NCBI GenBank assembly: GCA_011033025.1
Contig: WFMF01000156.1
Coordinates: 1 to 64,000, forward strand
DNA: 64,000 nt
Direction of reading: 5' to 3'
Origin: Beroe forskalii
Taxonomy: Eukaryota; Ctenophora; Nuda; Beroida; Beroidae
Shown: one piece after another, positions 1-12,100 of the stretch
Position numbering within the stretch: position 1 is the first letter of the stretch
Layout: every line of letters begins with the position of its first letter
Notes under the pieces: generated by a model
Database searches by the model: none
Seen by the model: only the letters and a program-made list of their open reading frames with translations
What the model was told of the DNA's origin: nothing
Made by a program: the position numbers and the translations under genes

Positions 1-537
1 CACGAATCACGTTTCAGCGATGAAATACGCGTCCACTTGGACCACCTGCACGACCAGTTCGGGCACAACAAGTACGTTGTAAACTGTGGTTCCAAGTCCT
101 GGTATAATCCCCACGAAATGGTCCTCTGGAAACGCCACACCACGTTTTGTAAGAAAGCTGAGCCACGGCCGGTGGTGGGGCTAACCATCATGAACATGGT
201 GCCTAACGAGCCGCTCTACATCCGGGAAGTGGAGGTGTATGGGGAGTTCTACCTGGACGCTTCTCAAATACCCGTGGTTTCCTCCAAAAACAACGTTAAC
301 AGGAAGTGGGAGCCCCGTATTGCGGAGCTGGAGGTGGAGCTGGATGTCCAGGAGATGCAGGTGCTGTCGTTGAAACTCCCGGAGTTAAAGGCCTCTAATC
401 TGAATACTCCCGCGAAGGAGTTTGATAGGGAGAATTACCAAGCCCCAGCCTGGATGCAGAACCTGATGCAGAGTGTGTGGGATGATGATCCCATGCAGGA
501 TGCGGAGTGGCTGGCAGAGTGGGTTATGGACAAGTAG
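1..537 (+). CDS. terminal exon of upstream gene, fucolectin/F5-8C-like end plus acidic tail (partial)
   Basis: The frame is open from the first base to a TAG at 535-537, so this is the 3' end of a gene that starts before the window. An acceptor-like TTTCAG ends at position 17, so the exon could start at 18. The first 75 or so residues include two cysteines and a stretch ending in REVEVYG, which resembles the closing strand of fucolectin/discoidin-type (F5/8C) domains; that match is by eye and moderate. The rest is rich in E, D, L and W with no recognised domain. The last codons and stop are repeated 43 bp downstream, outside the reading frame. It lies in the same orientation as the giant gene that follows. 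Function is not assigned. Confidence 0.6.
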   Translation, partial: HESRFSDEIRVHLDHLHDQFGHNKYVVNCGSKSWYNPHEMVLWKRHTTFCKKAEPRPVVGLTIMNMVPNEPLYIREVEVYGEFYLDASQIPVVSSKNNVNRKWEPRIAELEVELDVQEMQVLSLKLPELKASNLNTPAKEFDRENYQAPAWMQNLMQSVWDDDPMQDAEWLAEWVMDK

Positions 538-602
538 CGGGAAATGGACCAAGTCAAAAGAGTGGGTTATGGACAAGTAGCGGGAAATGGACAAAGTCAA
601 AA
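516..602 (+). repeat. 43-bp tandem duplication over a stop codon
   Basis: Two near-identical copies, at about 516-558 and 559-601, each contain GGGTTATGGACAAGTAG. The first copy encodes the end of the upstream gene and its TAG; the second lies in the 3' untranslated region. Confidence 0.8.
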
Positions 603-928
603 GGATTTCAAATATGAATATTGGTGTCAAATCATAATAATCATATTTTTTGTTGAGATTGGCATGAAGTTCTGGTTTTATGGATGTAACTTTTGTGAAT
701 CACCAATTTAATGAATCATACGTAATTTAGTGAGTTATCAATGAATTTTCAAAATTGAATCTCTTATTTGTAAACGCAAACTCCTTCGCGCTACCGTTCA
801 AAATATGATCATCAAACTCAATCGCAACACCTAAGTGAATCAAAGTCCTGAAAAACGTTATGATTGTCAAGAATTCGTAACCTCCATAAACCCCCAAATA
901 TTTGAGCACTTTACTCCTCACTGTCCAG
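538..928. other. intergenic or intronic AT-rich stretch, no exon recognised
   Basis: I looked for a start codon with a signal peptide for the giant gene, whose first traceable exon starts at 929 in phase 0. None is visible here. The stretch ends in a plausible acceptor (CACTGTCCAG, 919-928). Confidence 0.5.
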
Positions 929-3900
929 GGAACATTCGGAGAGCGGGAAGGGTTGGTGTCAGCAGACGAGTGCACACAGTGCACAGCTGGGAGCTGGTGT
1001 CAAGAAACAGGACGGACTGATGTTCAGGGTAAGTGGTGTCAATAGGTTCAGAGTTGAAGTGGTGTCAAGGTGTTCAGTGTAAGTGGTGTTAAGGAGTTCA
1101 GGGTAAGTGGTGTCAAGATGTTGAGGGTAAGTGGTGTCAAGATGTTGAGGGTAAGTGGTGTCAAGCATGTCAGGGTTGAAGTGGTGTCAAGATGTTGAGG
1201 GTAAGTGGTGTCAAAAGGTTCAGGGTAAGTGGTGTCAAGAGGTTCTTGATTGAAGTGGTGTCAAGGAGTTCAGGGTAAGTGTCAAGAGGTTTAGGGTAAG
1301 TGGTGTCAAGAGTTTCAGGGTTAAGTTGGTGTCAAGAGTTTCAGGGTAAGTGGTGTCAAGATGTTGAGGGTAAGTGGTGTCAAGATGTTGAGGGTAAGTG
1401 GTGTCAAGAGGTTCAGGGTTGAAGTGGTGTCAAGATGTTCAGTGTAAGTGGTGTTAAGGAGTTCAGGGTAAGTGGTGTCAAGATGTTGAGGGTAAGTGGT
1501 GTCAAGATGTTGAGGGTAAGTGGTGTCAAGAGGTTCAGGGTAAGTGGTGTCAAGAGGTTCTTGATTGAAGTGGTGTCAAGGAGTTCAGGGTAAGTGTCAA
1601 GAGGTTTAGGGTAAGTGGTGTCAAGAGTTTCAGGGTTAAGTTGGTGTCAAGAGATTCAGGGTTGAGGTGGTGTCAAGATGTAGAGGGTAAGTGGTGTCAA
1701 GAGTTTCAGGGTTGAAGTGGTGTCAAGAGGTTCAGGGTTAGAGTGGTGTCAAGATGTTTATGATAAGTGGTGTCAAGATTTTCAGGATAAGTGGTGTCAA
1801 GATGTTTAGCATTAAAGGGTTTTAAAGTGGAGTCAAGATGTTTAAAGTTAAAGTGGTGTCAAGAATTTCAGGATAAGTGATGTCAAGATTTTAAGGAAAA
1901 TTATGTGGTGTCAAGGGCAAAATGTTCAGTGGTGCTCCATACTTAAATAATGTTGAAGAGATATTCTTATGAATTTTTATTAAAGAATATATATATATAT
2001 ATATATTCAATCAGGAGAATGTGAAGCATCGTACTATTGTCCCACCGGGTCAACTTCTGCCACCCAAACACCCTGCACAAAAGGACACCGCTGTCCACGA
2101 GGTATGAATTCAAACACAAGAAAATAGCCAAAAAATAACCATTGCTTTGTTCTTCAGCTATTTGAGATTCATAGCTTAAAGTGGTTAATTGATCCTTTGA
2201 ACCGTCTATTCACTATTTTGTGCACGAGGAAGGGATCTTTTCATTGTAGAAGAAAAATCTTAGTTACCCATATGTGTGCACATGCGTCGATCAAAAGATC
2301 TGTCGAAAGACTGCGCAAATTTCAGCAAAAATTGAATTAAAAGCAAAAAATAAATGAAAGCAAATTAAAATTGAAAGGCTCGCGCGCGCACTGTAATTCG
2401 CGAGTTCTTTCGACTGGTTGTTCGATCGATCCATGTGCACACATACGCGTTACCAAGTGATATTGTGAAATAACTCGTAATAGTAAAATTTATATTTCTA
2501 TTCCCCACAGGATCGCCAGCACCTGTGCCGTGCGCTGCAGGCACGTTCCAGGCTGCTGTGCAGCAGGATACCTGTGACCCCTGTACTGCTGGGAAGTACT
2601 GCGCTACTGACGCGTACGTGACATTGTGTGTTTTCTTCTTGTTTGGAATCTCCCTCTCGAGGAGGCTTTTGCCATAATATCTGCTTATCCTTAACCATGC
2701 TCGGCTCCTCCCATCCCCTCAATCCTACAGTTAGAGCTTCTCACACACCCTTAATCCTTCCTTGTGTTCTACATACACTCTCAATCCTTCCCACATACCA
2801 CCCTTATCCCTCCTAATCCCTCCCACACATCCCCCATTCCTCAACCCCTCCTGTATCCCCCTCGCACGCCCCACCATTCCTCAATCCCTCTTCAAATCCC
2901 ACCTCGCCCAGGTTGGAAGCCCCGACTGAGGACTGTGACGCGGGTTACTACTGTCCTGCGGGACAGTCAGTAGCTAACCCGGCCTTCTACATCTGTCCTA
3001 TTGGGAAGATGTGTCCGGCAGGCAGTGCTGCTCCCTCCAACTGTGCGGACGGGACCTTCACTGACGCAGAAGGTAGGGGGAGGGCAGAGGATGATAAAGG
3101 GGTGGTGCTATTTCGTCGTAGAGAATTTTTAAAACTTCAAACTCTGTTGTTTTTGGTGATTTTTAAACAAAATTGTTGTTTTTTCAATAAACTATAGAGA
3201 CCCCAAAATCTAACTTGAACATTTCAAATGAACTGACACCTTTATATTTACAGGTACAAAAGGTAATACCACAGCACTGAAGTCACATCACGTATCTCAA
3301 AGATTTCTTTTTTACATTTGTATCTCATTTCTTCTCAACTCAAATACCATTCCATCGAAAACAATTTTCATGCATTTTTCACTATCACACCCGTTTTATG
3401 CACCCTTTCGACCTTCCATAAATAAGTAGATAGGTCACCCTTCCTGTCCATGTTCCCATTGTCCAGGCCAGGGTGAGTTTAACTTCCCATTTGATGTTCC
3501 AATCCTCCAGGACAGGGAGAATGTAAGGCGTGCACGGCGGGTAGCTACTGTACAGAGGAGGACGGAATACAGACCTGTCCTGCGGGACGGTACTGTCCAG
3601 AGGGAACAGGTTAGAAATTATCAGTTAGCTATAAAGAATTAGGAGGGAGGGAATGCAAAACTCATGTTTCCAAGGGCATTTAGATGATCAGCATTTTCCT
3701 ATTTTGACATGAGTCTTTCGTTGATTCTTTTCAGAAAATGCGCAGCTCTCAAGCACGAATATGCTTGTTTGTTCAGGAGGGACAATTTCCAAGTGTCCGG
3801 CTAAATTGCTTGTTTTACAGGAGGGACTATCCCCAAGTGTCCGGCTGGGAGGTTCAGTGAGACTACCGGACTGGTGGCTTCTAACGATTGTTCCTTGTGT

Positions 3901-6101
3901 GAGGCTGGCAGGTATGTTCATTGTGTGTGGGGGTTTTCGACAACCACGATCCCGAAATTAGGTCATCACAGCTCGCCAAGTCTGTATGGAAATAGACGAT
4001 TGTTGTCCGCCATATGTATTATATTGTATATCTGCGCCATATCCAATCACCAATTTTCCCAGACACTGTCCCACTGAAGGATTGACTGAGTCAGGAGCCG
4101 AGTGTCAGGCTGGTTTCTACTGTGAGGCAGGGTCAGATACACCTAACCCTACCGATGGAGTTTGTCAAAAAGGTAATTTATCCTTGAGAATTTTACTTTT
4201 TAATCTCAACTCTGGTGAGGATAATGGTTATCTCTTTGACTCCAACCTGCAGTTTAATTCATCCTACCCATGATCTAACCCGTCCTCGCTGTTAATGCGG
4301 TTATACATACACCCTTGGACCCTCGGCTACTCGTGTGCAACTTCACGGTTTGCACTTTTTAGTTTTTACTCGTTACCAAACACTTCAATCCCATCCCCTC
4401 AGAACACTGCTGCGAGGGACAGCAGCCATTTAATCTCATGACATTTCATCTCGTAATATTTCAAGTGAGATGAAGTTTCCTGAGATGAAATATTGAAATT
4501 TTGTACTTCTCACAATCTCACCCTATCCCCATCAGGACACTACTGCGAGGCAGGAGCAGCAGCCATGGTGCGGTGCAGCGAGGGCACCTATCAGGATGAG
4601 ACACAGCAGGAGGCTTGCAAGGAGTGCCCTGCCAGCTACGCTTGTGGCACCGAGGTGAAATATATGGGAATGATCTATTGATTTCAGCAGCGCAAAACCC
4701 ATCCAAAATTCAACTCCTTAACCGAGAAATTATTTTCTGTATTAAGTTTTGTCTTGATCCTCGATCAAAGTTCGAACCTCATTCTCTCATTTGATAATAC
4801 TAAATCATCACACTCCGCAGGGTATAACGGAGCTGGTAGATGAGTTGAAGTGTCCCGCGGGACACTACTGTCCGGCGGGCACGAGCCTGCCTACCCAGTA
4901 CCCATGTCCTGCGGGCACATTCAGAGAGGAAACTGCCGGGGTGGAGGAGGCGAGCTGTGGAGCCTGCCCGCCTGGTGAGTAGTAATGGGGGAGTGTTATG
5001 GGAGAATCAACCCCTAATACCCCTCCAATCCGGCACATAATTGAAACATGTGAGATATTGTAATTGTGAGAGAAAGTCAAAAAATGAAGTATTACCATCG
5101 ACCAGTACTCCTTTATAGATAAGTCTTTGGATTCAGTCGTGTTCTCTCGGCCCCACATCATCCTCTTCATCTCCCAGGGAAGTATTGCGACACCACAGGC
5201 TTGTCTGCCCCGGCTGGGCCCTGTCCTGGAGGCTGGATCTGCACTGGGGGAACTAGCAAGTCTACAAACATGCCTGATTCTCAAGGTTAGTGGAATATTA
5301 TGGGGAATCCTTCCTTTGTCTCTTCACGTCTGTAATTTCTAGGACTGACTTTTCACTTAATTAACTTCCCCTAAGTTTCAGGAAATGCTTTGAGTATTTT
5401 GGAAAAACCTTAGGTATTTTGGAAAAACCTTAGCTTTTTCAGAAAAACTTTAGGTATTTTGGAAAACCTTAGGTTTTTTCGGAAAAACCTTAGGTATTTT
5501 GGAAAACCTTTGGTATTTTGGAAAAACCTAGGGTATTTCAGAAAAACCTTAGGTATTTTGAAAAAAACCTAAGGTATTTCAGAAAAACCTAAGGTATTTT
5601 GTAAAAAGAACCCTGGGGTTTTTGGAAAAACCTTCGGTTCTAAAACTGGTGTTATTCCAGGACGCCAGTGTTTGCAAGGGTTCTACTGTCCCGAGGGCAG
5701 TGACACCATGGTAGCCTGCACAGCCGGGAAGATATGTCCGAGTAAAGGACTTGTGGAGCCTGTGGAGGACTGCCCTGCTGGAAAATACTGCCCTACAGGT
5801 CAGCTCATCTTTAGAATTTATAAGCTCTCAAGGTACCTTTAAAATGACCTCATGTCTTTGGTTATCTTGCTTCCTAGTATATCCGCTATTCAGTGATGTA
5901 TAAATTTCTAGATCTAGATTTCAATGTTCAGCAGTGACTGTTGGATTGATTGAACAGTCACTGTATTATTAATAATCTTTTCACTTTGTCAGGCTCAATC
6001 CAAGGAACAAACTGTGAGCCCGGAAACTTCTGTATCGCTGCTCAGTCGCAGCAAACACAGTGTCCTGCTGGCAAATACCTGTCTACTTGCTGCGCTAAAT
6101 C
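929..6101 (+). CDS. giant gene exons 1-12 (GCC2/GCC3 modules)
   Basis: Exons: 929-1028, 2015-2101, 2511-2613, 2912-3072, 3511-3609, 3821-3911, 4063-4172, 4536-4654, 4821-4974, 5178-5285, 5661-5798, 5993-6101. Each has a pyrimidine-rich AG before it and GTRNG-type donor after it, and the reading frame carries through all eleven junctions. Exon 1 reads GTFGEREGLV then DECTQCTAGSWCQETG, a typical half module. Exon 2 gives ECEASYYCPTGS; exon 9 has HYCPAGT and PCPAGTF; exon 11 has FYCPEGSD and KYCPTG. Exon 1 begins in phase 0, so at least one exon lies upstream. The intron after exon 1 is filled by a donor-derived minisatellite, and exon 6 has a decayed acceptor copy 44 bp upstream. A possible 9-bp exon lies at 3254-3262. 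Confidence 0.8.
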
Positions 6102-9100
6102 GTAAGTCAAACACAAGGAAGTTAGAAAAGTTGACTTATGAGTTATGACCAGAACCCCTGCATTCCTGGCGTTAATTTCGCTTGGTATTTTGGTTCGGAT
6201 TTTCTGCATTCCGGTTACTGTCAGAGCGACAATCCATCGTTTCTCTCCCAGGGAAGAGCAATGTCGGTTGTGTCCCCGAGGCTACTTCTGTAACACAGCC
6301 GGACTAACGGTGGGTAAGGATGATGCCAGGAAGTGCCGTGTTGGGTACTACTGTGAGGCTGGGACGAGTGAGGAGCTGCCTGCAGGGAAGCAATGCAGGG
6401 CTGGGTACAGGTGTCCTGAAGGTGAGGAGAAGTTAGTGGGTGGAGGTGAAGTGAGGGGGTGAAGTGAGGGGCGGGCAGGTGAGATCGAGAAGAAGTGTGA
6501 TGAAATGAGGGGTGGAACATAAGATGAAGTGAGGGGTTGGAAATTCAGTCCAACAATAAATTCAGGATCTCGCATGTCCTTTTCATCATGTATCAGTATC
6601 CCAGGTTTGCACACTCCTGACACTCCCTCTCTCCTGAAACTCTCTCTCTCTCTCAGGCTCGTCTGTAGAAGAGAAGTGTCCGAGTGGCAGCTACCAACCT
6701 AACGTTGGTAAGGGAGTGTGTCTAACCTGCCCTGCTGGGAAATACTGTGATGCCTCCACTGGGGGAGTGGCGGAACCTGCCATCTGTCCTAAGGGCTACT
6801 GGTGTCCCGAGGTATGTTAAGATCTTCATCTATGTTTCAATGTTTGCCCTACATTTTTAAGCACACTCTTACCTTCCATTTTCAGCTGACCATGATAATC
6901 ACATGATTTTCGAAAGTTCCTGATTGTAGACTTTATCGCCTCATTTAACGTTTCAAACTTGCTCCCTAAACTATATATTTTTTGGCTGAATGTACTCCTT
7001 CCATTTAGGAAGCATAGCATCATATTCCAACTACAGCTGAGGATCCCCAAATAAAAACACACAGTCTTTGATAAACCAATTCTGCCAGACTTCAACTCCA
7101 CATTGTTTTTCTCGCCATCTGCAAACCCTCACTGTCTGTCCCGCGCCCTATCAAACCCGAAACAACGCTCCTCGATTGTATAATTTTTAATTTTTTAATT
7201 TCCACTACGCACCAATCATAAAATCATCAATCACCAGGGCACAGTCCGTTCCAACCAGAACCCATGTCCACGAGGGAAGTACAACCCACTGGAGGGTCAG
7301 AGTGAGGACTCAGCGTGTCTACCTTGTGAGGAGGGACATGCCTGTCCGACTACTGGACTTCCGTCTGGAACAGACACGCCCTGCAGTGCTGGGTACTTCT
7401 GTAAAGGTGAGTGAGAGGTGAGGGGACAGAGAGGGGGTTCGGAGTGGGGTGAAAAGGGAGACTGGAACACCCTGCAGTGCTGGCTACACCTTTTTCAAAC
7501 TGCAAAGGTGTGTTCATGAGTGATTATGGCAAAATGTAATAAATGAAGGCTTTTTTTGTTTTCAAGTTTATTTTAATGTTCCGCTGCCCGCCCAATGAGG
7601 AGTTTTTAATTTTCGCATTCACAAGTCGCAATTCATCATACCACACCCTATTTCTCTAACCTCACTCCCTCTTGTTTCAGGTGGAGCCACATCTACAGCA
7701 CCCCGAGAAGAAGGGAATCAGAACAACGTGTGTCCGGCGGGGTACTACTGTGAACAAGGTAAGCAACATGCCCGTTTTCTTGTGTTTATACTGCTTGTGT
7801 TTATATTGCTTGAAATGAAAAATCTTCAAAATTATACCATGCTAAATTTAAAATTGATTTCAAATTCCAAAAACCAACCACATAATTTTGCTTGAGCTCA
7901 GTGTAACTACGCAAAATTTTGATGCACACGCACACATCTTTTTACATATTCAGGCCTTGAAACTCTGTTCAAAAAAGGAATTAACTCATAGATAAGATAT
8001 TCCCATTTCCCATAATCCCTCATTCCCTTATTCCCATCCCCATTTCAGGCACGGTTACTCCTGTGGCGTGTCCTCCTGGAACCTACAGTGTAACGGAAGG
8101 GTTGAAAGAGGCGGCCCGGTGTAGTAAATAACATGTTATTTAATTCACGGGGAAGCTTCCTTCAACCCATTTCCCATAATCCCTCATTCCCTTATTCCCA
8201 TCCCCATTTCAGGCACGGTTACTCCTGTGGCGTGTCCTCCTGGAACCTACAGTGTAACGGAAGGGTTGAAAGAGGCGGCCAGGTGCAGTAAATAACATGT
8301 TATTTAATTCACGGGGAAGCTTCCTTCAACCCATTTCCCATAATCCCTCATTCCCTTATTCCCATCCCCATTTCAGGCACGGTTACTCCTGTGGCGTGTC
8401 CTCCTGGAACCTACAGTGTAACGGAAGGGTTGAAAGAGGCAGCCCGGTGCAGGGGTTGTGATAAGGGAAGCTACTGTAGGGAGACAGTTCCTACTGAGAT
8501 ATCAGGTGAGATGGTGTTTTCTTTTTAGTTCTTCTTATCTCATTTGTTTATTAGTTTTTAAGTTTTTAGACGATTCTATGCCTCGATCTGGGATCTTTGC
8601 GCTATAAACTAAAAGTTTTCGTTACTGAGTGGAATGAACCAGCCACTTGCTCTCCTGTGAAATTACTCCCCCTTCCTTCAGGTTCTAATCTCTTACTATC
8701 TCCTGCTCCTCAGCAGGTCTCAAACCCTCAACCCCCCCCCCCTTTTTCAGGTGTTTGTGAGGCGGGGTATTACTGTGCAGGGGGAGCCAGCTCACCCACA
8801 GAGACCATCTGTACTGCCGGACACTACTGTCCTGAGGAGTCTACCCAACCAACCCCTGTCCTACTGGTTTGTACTTAGTTGTTCGTAGTCAGCCCAAATA
8901 AAACCAACGAACTGAATGAGGGATTCAGGCGTACTTTGTGCCTGGCAAATCACCAGAAAGTCGGAGAAATTTCACTGAATTTCCTTAGCTCCCTTTGCAA
9001 TCCCAACCCCTCCATCCTTCTCCCCTCAACCCTCAGAATCCCTTTATCCCCAACTGGTAAGATGAACCCTAACACGGGATCTGATGCTCCTGAGGACTGT

Positions 9101-12100
9101 GTTGACTGTACCGGAGGTTTCTACTGTGATGTACCTGGTACTGACACACCGACCAAGCAGTGCGACCCGGGCTACTTCTGTCCGGAGGGTAAGTGTTTTT
9201 ATGCTTTGCTTTCTTTAGTCGAACTCAAGGAAATATCTTTTATTGGAATACACATGCTTAGAATATCATGGACAGTAATGGTACAATATTTGGGTTCGTG
9301 CCCCAACCATTGACGATTCAGTGTGGCTTTTTTTCTGTTTGGAGGGTAACCTTGGCTATAATTTTGCAATTTCGCCGACTTCTACTAAAGGAAAGTGGGA
9401 AAAGTTTGTTTCGTTGAGACAGCATCTGTTCAATGCTAATTATACCTTAACTTCTTTTTGCAGAGAAATCAAACTTTTCTCTCTTTTTTATTATTTTATT
9501 TTTATTGATTCCTACACCTGCTTTGGATTCGTATCCCATGACACGATTTTATACTTTACTCCTAGTGGCTGTCAAATCTTGAATAAAACGACAGTTTCAA
9601 TGATTCATAATTAATGTGCCTTAATTCGGCATAACGGCTTGTACTGACTGGAACCAAATATTATAAGACACTAATGATAAGTTTTGTAGAACCGAGGTGT
9701 TGAAATTTAGGAAGATTGTCACAAGACGGGTAAATCTTATTAACAATTCTATGACAGAAAGCAATTCGTTTTCTATGATATTCCCAACTCAAAATGATGA
9801 ACTGATTGAAGAACATTGACATATGAAGTTCAATTCATCAACACTAATTATCGCCCATGATACTTCATATGAAGTTCAGTCCATTAGCATTAAATCTTAG
9901 CAAGAACGTTAAAAAACCTGAGTCTATCCTTCCAGGACGAAATTCGTACAAGAACATCCTCAGCGCTAATAGGCATACTGTACAAAAACTTTTTAAATCA
10001 AAGTAATTATTGAATCCGACTAATTAAGCGATTAATTAATTTATCACCCCCTTCAGGTTCGTACAAGTCTACCCAGGAGCAGTGCCCTGAGGGGAGTGTA
10101 TGTCCGGGTGGCACCCCTGCCCCGGGGTCCTGCCCTCTGGGACAGTACACGGACAGGAGGGGTGCCAGCACGTGCACTCCCTGCGCACCTGGGCTGGTGT
10201 GCCAGGGACAGGAGATATCCGAGTGCAAAGCGGTGGGTTATTATTGTGGTTATCAGACCGCAAATCATACATAGCTTGATAGGTTTACGTCTGCCAACCT
10301 CTCGGTCCGAAGCTAAATTCTTGTGTCAATAACTCGAATAACTCGAATATAACTAGGTATCACGCATTATTTCAAATCCTGGACATAACTATCACACCCT
10401 CCCCCCTTCCAGGGTCACTACTGTCTGGTGGGTACGTTCCCCGGAGAAGAGAAGCCGTGTCCTATCGGCACATTCCGGAGCTCTACCGGAGGACAGACGG
10501 AGGAGGACTGTGAGGCGTGTTCGGGGGGTAAGGCGTGTACTGTGCCTGGCCTGGCTGCTCCTGATCATGGTGAGCATTACGTTGACACAACTTCTACTCT
10601 CCACTGACACCACCCCATTTTGACACTACTTTGTGTTGACATCACTTTCAGTTGACACCACTTTCCATTGACCCCACTTTCTATTGACACCACTTTCTAT
10701 TGACACCACTTTCTCTTGACGCCACTCTCATTGGCACCACTTTTTTATTGACACCACTTTCTATAGGCACCACTTTCCATTGACAGCGCTTTCTATTGAC
10801 ACCACTTTCTATTTACACCCCTATTTATTGACACCACTCTACATTGACACCACTTTCCATTGACACCACTTTCCTCTGACACCACTTTCCATTGACAGCG
10901 CTTTCTATTGACACCACTTTCTATTAACACCCCTATTTATTGACACCACTTTCCATTGACACCACTTTCCTCTGACACCACTTTCCATTGACAGCGCTTT
11001 CTATTGACACCACTTTCTATTAACACCCCTATTTATTGACACCACTCTACATTGACACCACTTTCCATTGACACCACTTTCCTTTGACACCACTTTCCAT
11101 TGACAGCGCTTTCTATTGACACCACTTTCTATTTACACCCCTATTTATTGACACCACTCTACATTGACTCCACTTTCCATTGACACCACTTTCTATTGAC
11201 ACCACTTTCTATTAACACCCCTACTTATCGATACCACTCTACATTGACACCACTTTCCACTGACACCACTTTCCTCAGACTGTGCTGCGGGCTACTGGTG
11301 TCTCTCGGGCAGCACCACTGACACCCCAATCCTGGCATCCACACTGTACGATGTTTGTGCTGATGATCCAGATGTGGGAGGGATGAAGGCAGGGATATGT
11401 CCAATAGGTAAGGGATATCAACTACTCTGGATTCATTAATATCAAGGCCGAAGAGGAAATTCCTTTACAAACGTTCTTCCCTTCTGCTAAACGAGAATTT
11501 GCAGGCAAACCACTAAACCAGAAATTCCTTGCAACCTTAGTGAAACTCCCCGCGACGTGCTCCCCTTTCCCCCCCCCCGGGGAACTGCCCGGATCTGTAC
11601 CCCGTTTAGGAGTAGTACCAGCCCCTTTTCCCACACCCGTTAGTGAAAATCCCTCCTTTCCCCAGGTCACTACTGCCCTATTGGTTCCCCCAACCCCACC
11701 CCCTGTGCCCCGGGCACCTACACCGATCAGACCCAACAGTCGGAGTGTCTAGCGTGTCCTGCAGGGTACTTCTGTTTGGAGGGAACGAGTGATTACACCG
11801 GCAATAACTGTCCGCAGGGTAAGTGGTAATGTTCTGGTTGTCTGTGACTGACTTTTTTGCTCGATGACATCCTTGATAAGGGCTCCTTAGTTCTGTTGAA
11901 TCCTAAAGCAATCTGTGAACTATGAAGGATGGATTTCACTAAAATTCTATAAAATTATTTCATAGAATTCCCAGAGTTTGAGGACACATTTCGCAGGTCA
12001 CTACTGTCCGGAGGGTACGCAGTTTGATAAGCAGCACCCGTGTCCCGCTGGCAAGATGAACAACCTTGAGAACAAAGGTTAGGGGAAAAATTATATAACC

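Noticed and set aside
835..1020. 61-codon frame over exon 1
   Set aside because: It is the wrong frame; the frame starting GTFGEREG at 929 carries the cysteine module and a valid donor.
9321..9614. 97-codon plus-strand frame rich in F, Y and I
   Set aside because: Low-complexity AT-rich intron sequence without module or domain resemblance.
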